DNA of 35,752 bases from an uncultured Chloroflexota bacterium (GCA_903914955.1 CAIWRB010000155.1:1-35752); one strand, 5' to 3'. Numbered from the stretch's first letter, positions 24,699 through 34,128 are shown. Made by a program: numbers and translations. Notes: a model not told the origin generated them from the sequence alone.

Positions 24699-25416
24699 AT
24701 GGCGATCGTGTATCAAAACGATACTGCGGGAAAAATCTGTGCAAATCCTGATTGCGGGTGGAAACCTTTGACTGAGTTTCATCGACGCAGATTGCTAGGT
24801 ATATCTGTCGGCGATGGCTACAAAGCTCGTTGTAAAGATTGTTTAAACGCTCAAGATCGAGCCAAATGGGCTTCTGACCCTGAAACACATCGCCAAAAAG
24901 CAACGCGATCGTGTTGCAAAAAAACAAGATCATATTCGCGAACTAAAACGTGCCCATCAAAAAGCACATCCTGAGAAATATGAGGAAGCGCTTCGTAAAT
25001 ATCGTGAAACGCACCGTGAGAATATAAACGCCAAAGCACGAGAACGTCGCCAAACGGACTTGGAACACTATCGCGAAATCGGTCGAAAGTCTCGTGACAA
25101 ATACGCCGAGGAGCGCAATGCCTATCAACGAGAGTACGGAAAAGAAAATCGCGACAAATTAACATTATTCACAAATATTCGCCGCGCAAGAAAATTGGCA
25201 GCAGAAGGCTCTCACACAGATAAGGAATGGCAATCCTTGAAAGCATTCTATGATTACAAATGCCTATGCTGTGGAAAACGAGAACCTGAAATTCGGTTAA
25301 CTCGCGACCATGTTATTCCTTTAACCAAGGGTGGCACAGATTCAATTGATAATGTTCAACCGTTATGTGCTCGTTGTAACAGTAAAAAGAACAACAAGCA
25401 AATTGACTATCGTTAA
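24699..25416 (+). pseudogene. HNH endonuclease gene with a +1 frameshift, antisense inside the ilv-leu operon
   Basis: The gene starts at ATG 24699 behind AAGGAG. The first frame gives an N-terminal Cys cluster (KICANPDCGW ... RCKDCLNAQDRAKW). The frame is then lost near an A5 run at 24895-24899. Removing one A there joins it to a frame that runs on to 25416: a charged helical region (KKQDHIRELKRAHQKAHPEK ..., about residues 70-150), then a complete HNH domain with CLCCGKREPE, RDHVIPLTKGG and LCARCNSKKNNK. The repaired protein would have 238 aa. The shift may be a true mutation, a homopolymer assembly error, or recoding. Base composition looks more AT-rich than the flanking leu genes, which suggests acquisition. 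It ends 2 bp from the leuC stop. Confidence 0.8.
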
Positions 25417-25418
25417 AG

Positions 25419-26822
25419 TTATTCTAAGATAGTGCGAGGGTCAGTTACTACACCATTTATCGCCGTGGCAGCAGCAGTAACTGGACTAACTAAGAAAGTA
25501 CGCGAACCTTTTCCCTGACGGCCTTCAAAATTGCGATTGCTTGTAGAGACTGCGTATTGTCCAGAAGGAACGAAGTCCCCGTTCATGCTAATGCATAACG
25601 AGCAGCCTGCTTCACGCCATTCTGCGCCAGCTTCTTTAAATATCTTATCGAGGCCTTCCTGCTCTGCCTGCTTTTTCACATCTTGCGAACCGGGGACAAT
25701 CATAAGGCGAAGTCCTTCAGCAACTTTATTTCCTTTGAGCATTGCAGCGGCGAGTCGCAAGTCAGAGATGCGCGAGTTGGTACAGCTTCCGATGAAAACC
25801 ACATCCACTTTTTTGCCGAGCAGGGATTGACCAGCTTCAAGTCCCATGTAGATCAATGCTTTTTCGAAGGCGGCTTTTTGGGAAGGTTCAGTAAATGATT
25901 CTATAGTGGGCACTCGATCCGTGATCTTCATACCCATGCCGGGATTTGTGCCGTAGGTGATCATCGGCTCAAGTTCGGAGGCTTCAAGTGTGATGGACTT
26001 GTCATAGGTTGCGCCTTCGTCACTCGGTAATGTTTTCCAGTACGCAACAGCCTTGTCCCAATCCGCGCCTTTGGGGGATGCTTCGCGGCCTTTGAGATAT
26101 TCAAAGGTCACTTCATCGGGAGCGATCATACCCGCGCGCGCGCCGCCTTCAATAGACATGTTGCAGATGGTCATGCGCTGTTCCATTGTCAAGCCGCGGA
26201 TGGCTTCGCCTGTGAATTCAAAGACGTGCCCCGTCCCCCCGCCGACGCCGATCCGGGCGATCAAGGCGAGAATAATATCCTTGGCGGAAACGCCTTGTGA
26301 CAATGTCCCATTCACGCGGACTTCGTAAGTCTTTGGTTTATTTTGAAGCAAACATTGAGTCGCGAGAACATGCTCGACTTCAGAGGTGCCGATGCCGAAA
26401 GCCAGCGCACCGAACGCGCCGTGTGTGGCGGTGTGACTGTCGCCGCAGACGATGGTCATGCCGGGTTGGGTGCGGCCAAGTTCAGGTCCGATGACATGCA
26501 CAATCCCGCGGTGCGGACTGGTCATGCCGTGCAGTGTGATTCCAAATTCAGCGGCGTTGGTTTCCATCTGCTTGATCTGCGCGGCGGCCATTGCATCGGC
26601 GATGGGCACATCGATGGGAGTCGTCGGGATGGAATGATCCATGGTGGCGAGAGTTTTTTCAGGGCGGCGAACTTTCAGTCCGCGCTGACGCAGGCCCGTG
26701 AAGGCTTGCGGGGAAGTGACTTCATGCACGAGATGCAAGTCAATGTAAAGGACTGCGGGGGATTCATGCTGTTCTGCAACAACGTGCGATTCCCAAATTT
26801 TGTCAAAGAGAGTTTTAGGCAT
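25419..26822 (-). CDS. leuC: 3-isopropylmalate dehydratase, large subunit
   Basis: A 467-aa aconitase-family subunit that carries the [4Fe-4S] cluster. It starts [15 protein letters not shown]; marks are [32 protein letters not shown], the cluster Cys in [14 protein letters not shown], and [10 protein letters not shown]. Partner of LeuD. No clear Shine-Dalgarno precedes the start; a heptad repeat (GATTTAC twice on the + strand) sits there instead, and the stop of the 57-aa ORF lies 15 bp upstream, so coupling to that ORF is possible. Confidence 0.95.
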   Translation of the reverse strand: MPKTLFDKIWESHVVAEQHESPAVLYIDLHLVHEVTSPQAFTGLRQRGLKVRRPEKTLATMDHSIPTTPIDVPIADAMAAAQIKQMETNAAEFGITLHGMTSPHRGIVHVIGPELGRTQPGMTIVCGDSHTATHGAFGALAFGIGTSEVEHVLATQCLLQNKPKTYEVRVNGTLSQGVSAKDIILALIARIGVGGGTGHVFEFTGEAIRGLTMEQRMTICNMSIEGGARAGMIAPDEVTFEYLKGREASPKGADWDKAVAYWKTLPSDEGATYDKSITLEASELEPMITYGTNPGMGMKITDRVPTIESFTEPSQKAAFEKALIYMGLEAGQSLLGKKVDVVFIGSCTNSRISDLRLAAAMLKGNKVAEGLRLMIVPGSQDVKKQAEQEGLDKIFKEAGAEWREAGCSLCISMNGDFVPSGQYAVSTSNRNFEGRQGKGSRTFLVSPVTAAATAINGVVTDPRTILE

Positions 26823-26828
26823 ATTTTG

Positions 26829-26842
26829 ATTTACGATTTACG
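26829..26842. repeat. Two GATTTAC heptads between the 57-aa ORF and leuC
   Basis: GATTTAC is repeated exactly on the + strand. The stop codon of the 57-aa ORF is formed by the second unit. Confidence 0.6.
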
Positions 26843-27011
26843 ATGAGTAAGATTCGCTATTAGCGGAATCATCTGCCGCTTGAGTAGAAGCGGGCTCGGG
26901 CGTGGAAAAGAATCCGCTTGTGTCCCAGCCAGAGGGAATGGTCTGCGGTTCGGGGAACGGGTTGTATGCCGAGGAGTAGACAATGTCCTGATCTTCGTCT
27001 TGAGTGGTCAT
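26838..27011 (-). CDS. Small acidic protein of 57 aa between leuA and leuC
   Basis: It starts at 27011 with a strong ribosome binding site (AAAGGAG, 8-base spacing) and reads MTTQDEDQDIVYSSAYNPFP, then a Pro/Ser/Thr-rich stretch (IPSGWDTSGFFSTPEPAST) to a Ser/Asp-rich end. It is acidic, has no hydrophobic helix and no Cys, and looks disordered. I know no family. The good start and its place in the operon argue for translation, but it might be a recent or decaying ORF. Confidence 0.5.
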   Translation of the reverse strand: MTTQDEDQDIVYSSAYNPFPEPQTIPSGWDTSGFFSTPEPASTQAADDSANSESYSS

Positions 27012-27042
27012 GGTAATTTCTCCTTTTTTTAGCTACACCGTT

Positions 27043-27164
27043 GGTTGAGTAGGGCGAAGATTTTCTCGCCCGTATCGAAACCAACAGATTACAAAAAATT
27101 TTTTGTAATGGTAGTTTTCTCATTCACTGGTGGTTTCGATACGCTGCTTCGCAGCTACTCAACC
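27043..27164. repeat. Inverted pair of GGTTGAGTAG...GTATCGAAACC repeats around a perfect 22-bp palindrome
   Basis: Copy one (27043-27082) has the ends GGTTGAGTAG and GTATCGAAACC around a GGGCGA/TCGCCC hairpin. Copy two (27132-27164) is the reverse, GGTTTCGATAC...CTACTCAACC, around GCTGC-TTC-GCAGC. Between them ATTACAAAAAA is followed at once by its complement (27088-27109). The whole can fold into a large cruciform. Confidence 0.8.
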
Positions 27165-27178
27165 ACCGGGTTTTATGG

Positions 27179-28816
27179 CTATCCAAGCATGACGCCAAAA
27201 TCATTATGCACGGGCTGCACGCCTTCAGTTTTAGCGATGATCAATTTATTGAGCGCGTTGATATACGCCTTTGCGCTGGCGACGATGATATCCATATCCG
27301 CGCCATGACCGCCATAGACGCGTGCATATTCAAGTTCACTTTGCGCATCCATTTTTGTGTCACCGCTGTTGTCGCTTTGTATGCGGACAGTCACTTCGCC
27401 GAGTGCGTCAATACCTTCAGTGATGGCGTGAATATTGAACTCAAGAAGTTTGCACGGTGTTTTGACAATTGCATCAATGGCTTTGTAAGCCGCGTCGACG
27501 GGGCCAGTGCCCATCGAAGCGAAGTTGTAAACGGTGCGGTCAGGTCCGCGCAAACGGACGGTGGCGGTGGGCATGCCGAGCGTTCCGCATGAAACCTGCA
27601 AGCCTTCAAGATAATACACATCACGCGGACGATAGAATTCGTCGGCGATCACAGCTTCGAGATCGGCGTCAGTAATAACCTTCTTGCGGTCGGCCAATTC
27701 TTTAAAACGTATAAATGCTTTATCGAGTTCCGCTTCGTCGAGTGAATGTCCCATGATGGCGAGACGCGCCCGCAATGCAGCGCGACCAGAATGTTTACCC
27801 ATCACCAAAGTAGTTTGATTGACGCCAACATCCTCAGGGCGCATGATCTCATACGTAGTCTGATGCTTAAGCATTCCATCCTGATGAATTCCCGCTTCAT
27901 GCGCGAACGCATTTGCGCCGACAATGGCTTTGTTCGGCTGAACAACAATACCCGTGTAATTGCTGACCAGTTTGCTGACGCGCGAAAGCTGCTGCGTTTC
28001 AATTCCCGTTTCAAGATTGAAAACAGGATGGCGGGTCTTGAGCGCCATCACAACTTCTTCGAGCGATGTATTGCCTGCGCGTTCGCCAATGCCATTGATG
28101 GTCACTTCAGCCTGACGCGCGCCCGCCTGAATTCCAGCGAGAGCATTCGCGGTTGCCATACCAAGATCATCATGGCAATGCACAGAAACGGTAATGCCAT
28201 CGTGCATGCCGGGCGTGTGCTTGATAACACCATCGATCAATTTGAAATATTCATCGGGAGTGGTGTAGCCGACCGTATCGGGAATGTTGAGCGTTGTCGC
28301 GCCAGAATTGATCGCTTCGCCCAAAACAACATATAAAAACTCAGGGTCAGAGCGCCCCGCATCTTCGGGACTAAACTCAACGTCCGCGCATAAAGTCCGC
28401 GCATACGCGACCATCTCTGAAACACGCTGCACCACTTCTTCAGGATCCATCTTGAGTTTATGCTTCATATGGATCGATGACGTAGCGAGGAAGGTATGAA
28501 TGCGCGGTTTCTGCGCATCTTTGACAGCCTCCCAGGCTTTATCGATATCGGATTTATTTGCGCGCGCCAGGCCTGTGATGGTGGGGACTTTCGCATCAGG
28601 CTCCGCTTTGGGCGGGTTGCCTACTTCGACAGCGATTCGTCTGACAGCTTCCAGATCGTCCGGCGAAGCGGCAGGAAATCCCGCTTCGATAATGTCCACA
28701 CCCATACGCGCCAGCGAACGAGCAACTTCCAGCTTCTCAGCAGAGGTCATCGTCGCGCCAGGTGACTGTTCGCCATCGCGCAGAGTGGTGTCGAAAATTT
28801 TCACATAATTACTCAT
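27179..28816 (-). CDS. leuA: 2-isopropylmalate synthase
   Basis: A 545-aa enzyme that condenses 2-oxoisovalerate with acetyl-CoA, the first committed step of leucine synthesis. It starts [23 protein letters not shown]; the EQSPG motif is that of LeuA. Others are [70 protein letters not shown] and a full C-terminal regulatory (leucine-binding) domain with [29 protein letters not shown]. The start at 28816 has GAGGAG upstream; a GTG at 28834 overlaps that site and is unlikely. Confidence 0.95.
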   Translation of the reverse strand: MSNYVKIFDTTLRDGEQSPGATMTSAEKLEVARSLARMGVDIIEAGFPAASPDDLEAVRRIAVEVGNPPKAEPDAKVPTITGLARANKSDIDKAWEAVKDAQKPRIHTFLATSSIHMKHKLKMDPEEVVQRVSEMVAYARTLCADVEFSPEDAGRSDPEFLYVVLGEAINSGATTLNIPDTVGYTTPDEYFKLIDGVIKHTPGMHDGITVSVHCHDDLGMATANALAGIQAGARQAEVTINGIGERAGNTSLEEVVMALKTRHPVFNLETGIETQQLSRVSKLVSNYTGIVVQPNKAIVGANAFAHEAGIHQDGMLKHQTTYEIMRPEDVGVNQTTLVMGKHSGRAALRARLAIMGHSLDEAELDKAFIRFKELADRKKVITDADLEAVIADEFYRPRDVYYLEGLQVSCGTLGMPTATVRLRGPDRTVYNFASMGTGPVDAAYKAIDAIVKTPCKLLEFNIHAITEGIDALGEVTVRIQSDNSGDTKMDAQSELEYARVYGGHGADMDIIVASAKAYINALNKLIIAKTEGVQPVHNDFGVMLG

Positions 28817-28837
28817 AAAAATATATCTCCTCACTCA

Positions 28838-28880
28838 CCCCTTGCCCCTCCGAAACAGAGAGGGGTTGGGCTGAGGGAAA
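28838..28880. repeat. CCCCTT/GGGG-type palindromic repeat between ilvC and leuA
   Basis: CTCACCCCTTGCCCCTC and GAGGGGTTGGGCTGAG are near inverse complements around CGAAACAGA. It belongs to the common class of C/T-rich inverted intergenic repeats; related C/T- and G/A-rich blocks occur near 30620-30700 and 34141-34185. Confidence 0.65.
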
Positions 28881-28882
28881 AA

Positions 28883-29935
28883 TTACTTCTTCCAATTCTC
28901 AGGTCGTAATGAACGGACCGCCGCGCCAGCCTGCCACATTTCAGAATCATGGAAGGCGGCTAATTCTTCTTCCAATTTTTCTCGATAATCATCGCGGCTG
29001 TTGGCTTCGAGTGTGATGCGGGCTTCGTTGCCAGTGACCACGGATTCATAGAGCGCGTCAAACACAGGCGCAACCGCATCGCGAAAACGCGGATGCCAAT
29101 CCAATGCGCCGCGTTGAGCGGTGGTGGAACAATTTGCATACATAAAGTCCATGCCGTTCTCGCCGACGAGACGGATCAGAGATTGTGTCAACTCTTCAAC
29201 AGTTTCGTTAAAGGCTTCGGAAGGAGAATGTCCATGCTTGCGGAGGACGTTGTACTGCGCCTCCATCACCCCAGAGAGTGCGCCGATGAGAACACCGCGC
29301 TCACCTGTCAGATCGCTGTAGACTTCATTCTTAAATGTGGTTGGGAATAAATATCCCGCGCCGATGGCGATGCCCAAAGCAATGGCGCGTTCATTCGCGC
29401 GGCCCGTATGATCTTGATGAACTGCGTAACTGGCGTTGATTCCGCTGCCCGCTAAAAAGTTGCGGCGGACACTTGTGCCCGAACCTTTCGGCGCGACGAG
29501 AGCCACATCCACATGCGGAGGAGGGATAACGCCTGTGTCATCTTTGAATGTGACAGAGAAGCCGTGCGAGAAGTACAACATGTCGCCTTCGTTCAAACAT
29601 TCAACGATCTTCGGCCACTGTGAGCGTTGACCTGCGTCTGAGAGCAAGTACTGAATGACAGTTCCTTTTTCCGCGGCTTCTTCAACATTAAATAAAGTTT
29701 TGCCAGGCACCCAGCCATCAGCAATAGCTTTGTTCCAATTTTTCGTTCCTTCGCGTTGACCAACGATCACGTTGATGCCGTTGTCACGCATGTTCATCGC
29801 CTGCGCGGGTCCCTGCACGCCATAGCCAACAACAGCCACAACTTCATTCTTCAAGACTTCACGTGCCTTGTCGAGCGAAAATTCCTCGCGAGTCACCACA
29901 TCTTCCACTGTGCCACCAAAATTAATTTTTGCCAT
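28883..29935 (-). CDS. ilvC: Ketol-acid reductoisomerase
   Basis: A 350-aa class I KARI that converts acetolactate or acetohydroxybutyrate to the dihydroxy acids, with Mg2+ and NAD(P)H. The N-terminal Rossmann motif is VVGYGVQGPAQAMNMRDNG, followed by GQREGTKNW in the cofactor-specificity loop, FSHGFSVTFKDD, VAPKGSGTSVRRNFLAGSG, and the all-helical C-terminal domain with SDLTGERGVLIGALSGVMEAQ and MYANCSTTAQRGALDW. It follows ilvN with a 110-bp spacer containing heptads. A clear SD is not obvious beyond a weak TAAGGAGATTAG. Confidence 0.95.
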   Translation of the reverse strand: MAKINFGGTVEDVVTREEFSLDKAREVLKNEVVAVVGYGVQGPAQAMNMRDNGINVIVGQREGTKNWNKAIADGWVPGKTLFNVEEAAEKGTVIQYLLSDAGQRSQWPKIVECLNEGDMLYFSHGFSVTFKDDTGVIPPPHVDVALVAPKGSGTSVRRNFLAGSGINASYAVHQDHTGRANERAIALGIAIGAGYLFPTTFKNEVYSDLTGERGVLIGALSGVMEAQYNVLRKHGHSPSEAFNETVEELTQSLIRLVGENGMDFMYANCSTTAQRGALDWHPRFRDAVAPVFDALYESVVTGNEARITLEANSRDDYREKLEEELAAFHDSEMWQAGAAVRSLRPENWKK

Positions 29936-29990
29936 GATCTCTAATCTCCTTAGGATTTTTTATTATCTTTTAGATTTGAATAATTACAAA

Positions 29991-30050
29991 AGACCGTAGT
30001 CGATGGACCGTATCATTGCCAAGTCCACCGTCCACGGTTGGCTATTTACG
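29991..30050. repeat. Heptad repeat cluster at the ilvN stop codon
   Basis: On the + strand AGACCGT, AGTCGAT and GGACCGT (29991-30011), then GTCCACC, GTCCACG, GTTGGCT and ATTTACG (30023-30050). The ilvN stop (30046-30048) is inside the last unit. Confidence 0.6.
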
Positions 30051-30612
30051 GCGCCATTTCCGCCATATCTTCATATTCATTCTCGTATCTGTTTCCAACC
30101 GCGCCTTGCTGTACACGGCGGACACCATCATTGACTCCGCGCGTCATGGAGACTTGACCCGTGCGTACCATTTCAACGATGCCGGTCGGGCGCAGAAGTT
30201 CGATCATGCCTTCAATCTTATCTTCGGTGCCGGTGATCTCAACGATCACGGAATCAGCTGCCACGTCCACGATTCTGGCGCGGAAGATTTCAGCGAGGCT
30301 GTTGACTTCGGCACGTTTTTCAGGGCCGACCATCACCTTGATCAGAGCCAGATCACGGGTCACAGAAGGTTGATGCGTGACATCCTGCACATCGATTACG
30401 TTGACCAGTTTGTAGAGATTCGCTTCTATCTTGTGCGCGTCATAATCCCCGTTGGGACAATCCACCACGACGGTCATGCGCGAGATTTCAGGTTTCTCAG
30501 TGCGCCCGACGGCCAGAGACTCGATGTTGAAATTGCGGCGCCGAAATAATGAAGCCACACGGTTCAAGACGCCAGGTTTGTTTTCTACTAAAGCAATGAA
30601 TGTGTATAACAT
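30046..30612 (-). CDS. ilvN: Acetolactate synthase, small regulatory subunit
   Basis: A 188-aa regulatory subunit that binds valine and activates IlvB. The N-terminal ACT domain is YTFIALVENKPGVLNRVASLFRRRNFNIESLAVG (about 3-36), followed by the second ACT-like half with ALIKVMVGPEKRAEVNSLAEIFRARIVDVA and EITGTEDKIEGMIELLRPTGIVEMVRTG. The tail after about residue 160 is longer and more charged than in E. coli IlvN. The ATG has AAAAGGAGAATCAA upstream. Its stop codon is within a heptad repeat. Confidence 0.94.
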   Translation of the reverse strand: MLYTFIALVENKPGVLNRVASLFRRRNFNIESLAVGRTEKPEISRMTVVVDCPNGDYDAHKIEANLYKLVNVIDVQDVTHQPSVTRDLALIKVMVGPEKRAEVNSLAEIFRARIVDVAADSVIVEITGTEDKIEGMIELLRPTGIVEMVRTGQVSMTRGVNDGVRRVQQGAVGNRYENEYEDMAEMAP

Positions 30613-30706
30613 TTGATTCTCCTTTTACCCTCATCCCTGCTCTTCCCTCGTGGGGAAGGGAGTCCCATCTCCTTTTGGGAGAGGACTCGAGTGAGAGAAT
30701 TTTTCT
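30613..30706. repeat. Two-hairpin spacer between ilvB and ilvN
   Basis: On the minus strand GAGTCC-TCTCC ... GGAGA-TG-GGACTC forms an 11-bp interrupted hairpin, and CTTCCC/GGGAAG a second. The ribosome binding site of ilvN is kept just after it. No U-run. Confidence 0.6.
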
Positions 30707-32392
30707 TTACGCCTTCGCAGGCCTCTGTAACATATGATCCAATGCCGCACCTGCGGGAACCATCGGATAGACCGCATCTTCCTGCTCCACGCGGAACTCG
30801 ATCACTGTCGGGCCTGTGATGCTGCGTGCCCACGCGATGGCTTCATCCACTTCTTCGCGTTTGGTGACTCGTCTTGCAGGGACTCCGTGCGCTTCGGCAA
30901 GTTTCACAAAATCAGGTGAGAGCATGTTGACAGCAGAGTAACGCTTCTCAAAGAAGAACTCCTGCCATTGCCGCACCATGCCGAGGAAACTATTGTTCAT
31001 GATCGCGACTTTCACATTCGCCTGCTCTTGCACAGCAGTGGTCAATTCCGCGGCGGTCATTTGAAAACCACCGTCGCCGGCGATTGCCCAAATCTCCTGA
31101 TCCTTGTGCGCGAACCACGCGCCGATCGCAGATGGCAGACCAAACCCCATCGTGCCCGCGCCGCCAGAGGTGAGCCAGCGATTCGGTTTATCCAACGCGT
31201 AATATTGCGCGGTCCACATTTGATGTTGACCAACGTCTGTGGTCATGATCGCGCCGCCGCCGGTCGCCTTCCAAATATCGGAGATCAGATGTGGCACATA
31301 TAATTTGCCATCATCAGGCCAGTTCATAATATCGCGCGTATCAGCTTCGGCTTTCCAGTCGCTGATCTCTTTCAACCATTCATCGTGATCGTATTCATCC
31401 ACCATCGGAACAAGGTCGGTCAATATGGTTTTCAGATCGCCAACCAATGGGACATCCACGGCTACATTCTTGTGGACTTCGGATGGGTCAATTTCAATAT
31501 GAATTTTCTTTGCGCGCGGAGCGTAGGTCTTCAATGTTCCGGTCACGCGGTCATCAAAGCGCATACCAAAAGCAAGGATGAGATCGGAGTTTTGAATCGC
31601 CATGTTGGTATGGACTTCGCCATGCATACCCATCATGCCGAGACTTAGGTCATGCGAAGCAGGGAATGCGCCGAGTCCAAGCAATGTGCTTGCCACGGGT
31701 GTTTGAGTCTTCACCGCAAAGTTCATCAAAATTTCTTCGGCCTTGGAAGCCAGCACGCCATGTCCGCATAAGATGATCGGGCGCTGCGCCTTTTCAATTA
31801 GTTTCACCGCATGGTCGAGTAAATCTTTTTGTGCATGTGCAACTGGTTTATAACCGGCAAGTTTTACTTCCTCGGGATATACAAACTCACACTGCTCCAC
31901 CTGCGCGTTCTTGCAGATGTCGATCAACACGGGGCCGGGGCGTCCGCTACGAGCGATATAAAATGCTTCGCGCACAACTTCTGCAATTTCATCGGCACGT
32001 GTTATGAGGTAATTATGTTTGGTGATCGGCAAAGTAATACCAGTCACATCCACTTCTTGAAACGCGTCGCCGCCAATCAGGTGCGCGGCTACCTGCCCTG
32101 TAATAAAAACTACCGGCACAGAATCCATCATCGCCGTGGCAATGCCCGTGATGAGATTTGTCGCACCGGGTCCCGATGTCGCCATCGCCACGCCGACCCT
32201 GCCCGACGCACGCGCGTATCCGTCAGCCATGTGCGCCCCACCCTGCTCATGACGCACCAACACATGATGAATGGGATAACTTAACATCGCATCATAGATC
32301 GGCATGTTCGCCCCGCCCGGATACCCGAAGACCACTTCCACGCCTTCGCGCACCACACATTCCCACATTATTTCAGCACCTGTTTTTTTCAT
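30707..32392 (-). CDS. ilvB: Acetolactate synthase, large catalytic subunit
   Basis: A 561-aa TPP enzyme that condenses pyruvate with pyruvate or 2-oxobutyrate. It starts MKKTGAEIMWECVVREGVEV; marks are FGYPGGANMPIYDA, VRHEQGGAHMADGYARASG with the catalytic Glu, GPGATNLITGIATAMMDS, and the TPP-Mg motif GDGGFQMTAAELTTAVQEQANVKVAIMNN. The start at 32392 has AAGGAGAGCAA upstream; the frame stays open to 32524, overlapping ilvD, but that part encodes repeat sequence and is not family-like. Confidence 0.96.
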   Translation of the reverse strand: MKKTGAEIMWECVVREGVEVVFGYPGGANMPIYDAMLSYPIHHVLVRHEQGGAHMADGYARASGRVGVAMATSGPGATNLITGIATAMMDSVPVVFITGQVAAHLIGGDAFQEVDVTGITLPITKHNYLITRADEIAEVVREAFYIARSGRPGPVLIDICKNAQVEQCEFVYPEEVKLAGYKPVAHAQKDLLDHAVKLIEKAQRPIILCGHGVLASKAEEILMNFAVKTQTPVASTLLGLGAFPASHDLSLGMMGMHGEVHTNMAIQNSDLILAFGMRFDDRVTGTLKTYAPRAKKIHIEIDPSEVHKNVAVDVPLVGDLKTILTDLVPMVDEYDHDEWLKEISDWKAEADTRDIMNWPDDGKLYVPHLISDIWKATGGGAIMTTDVGQHQMWTAQYYALDKPNRWLTSGGAGTMGFGLPSAIGAWFAHKDQEIWAIAGDGGFQMTAAELTTAVQEQANVKVAIMNNSFLGMVRQWQEFFFEKRYSAVNMLSPDFVKLAEAHGVPARRVTKREEVDEAIAWARSITGPTVIEFRVEQEDAVYPMVPAGAALDHMLQRPAKA

Positions 32393-32406
32393 TTGCTCTC
32401 CTTGAT

Positions 32407-32467
32407 GTAGACCATTGACCGTTGACCGTAGACCGTAAGGTCTGTCGTCTATAGTCCACCGTCTATA
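32407..32467. repeat. Eight heptads across the ilvD-ilvB junction
   Basis: On the + strand GTAGACC, ATTGACC, GTTGACC and GTAGACC are contiguous (32407-32434). After 5 bases come GTCTGTC, GTCTATA, GTCCACC and GTCTATA (32440-32467). The ilvD stop and the codons for its last residues (Ser-Ile-Asp-Gly-Gly-Leu) are made from the second group. Confidence 0.8.
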
Positions 32468-34128
32468 GATAATATCGCGCCTGTATCTGCGCTTGTTACA
32501 AAATATGAATATCGCTTTAACCATTTAGATGTGGTTGCAGATCTGAATGGAGGTAGCGCTTCAAGCCGACTCTGGATCTCCGCATCGCTCAACTTGACGT
32601 TGATGCTGCGTGCCATCAAATCAATTTGGATTACATCCCCGGCCTTGAGCGCCGCAATCGGGCCACCCGCGGCAGCTTCCGGCGAGACGTGACCGATACA
32701 CGCGCCGCGAGTCCCTCCGCTGAAACGACCATCAGTGATGAGCGCGACTTTATCTCCGAGTCCCTGCCCCATGATCGCTGATGTGGGCGATAACATTTCT
32801 TGCATACCGGGTCCACCTTTGGGTCCTTCGTAACGCACTACAACGCAATCGCCAGCTTTGACTTTGCCCGCCAGAATTCCAGCCATTGCATCATCCTGTG
32901 ATTCAAAGATGACTGCGGGGCCTTCAAATTTCATCATGGATTGACTGACGCCACCGACTTTCACGACAGAGCCTTTGGGCGCGAGGTTGCCAAATAAAAT
33001 AGACAAGCCGCCACGTTTGGAATACGCATTTTCATATTTATGAATTACTTCTTCGTCTTTGATCTCACAGCCTTTAATCGATTCCCCCAAAGTCTTCCCG
33101 GTGACCGTCATGCGGTCAAAATGTAACATGCCTGTTCCCCGTTGGACTTCGTTCAAGATGGCAGGGATGCCGCCTGCGCGGTGAACATCTTCCATGTGCC
33201 ATTTGCCGGCAGGACTCACTTTGCAAATATGCGGCACCTTGTCTGCGACTGAGTTGATTCGTTCCAGTGGATAATTCACGTTCGCTTCGTTGGCCAATGC
33301 CAACGTGTGCAGCACCGTGTTCGATGAGCCACCCATTGCCATGTCCAGCGCGAATGCGTCATCGATCGCTTCGGCGGTGACAATGTCGCGCGGTTTGATA
33401 TCACGTTCGATCAGAGACATTATTTGCGCGGCGGCTTGCTGCGCCAATGCTTCACGTTCGGGAGTCTTCGCCAGTGCCGATCCGTTATAGGGCAGAGCGA
33501 GACCGAGCACTTCCATCAGACAGTTCATGGAGTTGGCGGTGAACATGCCAGAGCACGAACCACAGGAAGGACAGGCAAATTTTTCCAAAATGGATAAACG
33601 CTTCTCGTCAATTTTCCCCGCTGAAAATGCACCAACTCCTTCGAAGACAGAGATCAAGTCAATTGTTTCCCCGTCAGGAGTGACGCCCGCTTTCATTGGT
33701 CCACCAGAGACAAAAATGGTGGGTACGTTGACGCGCATCGCTGCCAGCAGCATGCCAGGCACTATTTTGTCGCAGTTGGGAATGCAGACCATGGCGTCGA
33801 ATCTATGAGCTTCGATCATGGTCTCGACGCAGTCAGCAATTAGTTCACGCGAAGGAAGCGAGTACTTCATCCCCATGTGACCCATCGCGATGCCGTCATC
33901 CACGCCGATGGTGTTGAACTCGAACGGGACCCCGCCCGCCGCGCGGACAGCATCCTTTACCAGTTTGCCGAAATCCTGCAAATGCACATGCCCGGGGACA
34001 ATATCCACATAAGAATTAACAATGGCAACAAAGGGTTTCTTGAAATCATCATCCTGCAAACCAGTGGCGCGTAACAATGCGCGATGCGGCGCTTTCTCAT
34101 AACCTTTTTTTACTGTGTCTGAACGCAT
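32449..34128 (-). CDS. ilvD: Dihydroxy-acid dehydratase
   Basis: A 559-aa Fe-S dehydratase that gives 2-oxoisovalerate and 2-oxo-3-methylvalerate. Cluster cysteines are in [12 protein letters not shown] and [19 protein letters not shown]; others are [52 protein letters not shown]. The C-terminus ends [14 protein letters not shown]; the usual end is near GAI/GAV, and the last six residues are encoded by heptad repeats. The ATG at 34128 has AAAAGGAGCAGC upstream. First enzyme gene of the operon, behind the attenuator. Confidence 0.96.
   Translation of the reverse strand: MRSDTVKKGYEKAPHRALLRATGLQDDDFKKPFVAIVNSYVDIVPGHVHLQDFGKLVKDAVRAAGGVPFEFNTIGVDDGIAMGHMGMKYSLPSRELIADCVETMIEAHRFDAMVCIPNCDKIVPGMLLAAMRVNVPTIFVSGGPMKAGVTPDGETIDLISVFEGVGAFSAGKIDEKRLSILEKFACPSCGSCSGMFTANSMNCLMEVLGLALPYNGSALAKTPEREALAQQAAAQIMSLIERDIKPRDIVTAEAIDDAFALDMAMGGSSNTVLHTLALANEANVNYPLERINSVADKVPHICKVSPAGKWHMEDVHRAGGIPAILNEVQRGTGMLHFDRMTVTGKTLGESIKGCEIKDEEVIHKYENAYSKRGGLSILFGNLAPKGSVVKVGGVSQSMMKFEGPAVIFESQDDAMAGILAGKVKAGDCVVVRYEGPKGGPGMQEMLSPTSAIMGQGLGDKVALITDGRFSGGTRGACIGHVSPEAAAGGPIAALKAGDVIQIDLMARSINVKLSDAEIQSRLEALPPFRSATTSKWLKRYSYFVTSADTGAILSIDGGL

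Noticed and set aside
24895-24899. Programmed frameshift in the HNH gene
   Set aside because: An A5 run without a typical slippery heptamer or clear stimulatory hairpin; mutation or homopolymer error is simpler. Kept as pseudogene or possible assembly error.
27746-28336. Long + strand ORF opposite leuA (and similar ORFs opposite leuS, cimA, ilvC, ilvB)
   Set aside because: These are codon-pattern shadows of the minus-strand genes: no family similarity, no SD, and Arg/His/Ser-rich composition typical of antisense readings.
24010-32467. CRISPR array from the repeated GTAGACC/GGTCTAC units
   Set aside because: Units are 7 nt and contiguous, without spacers of constant length, and no cas genes are present.
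32393-32524. Longer IlvB starting at 32524 inside ilvD
   Set aside because: The extra 44 residues come from heptad repeats and ilvD antisense-frame overlap. MKKTGAE at 32392 has a proper SD and matches the family start.
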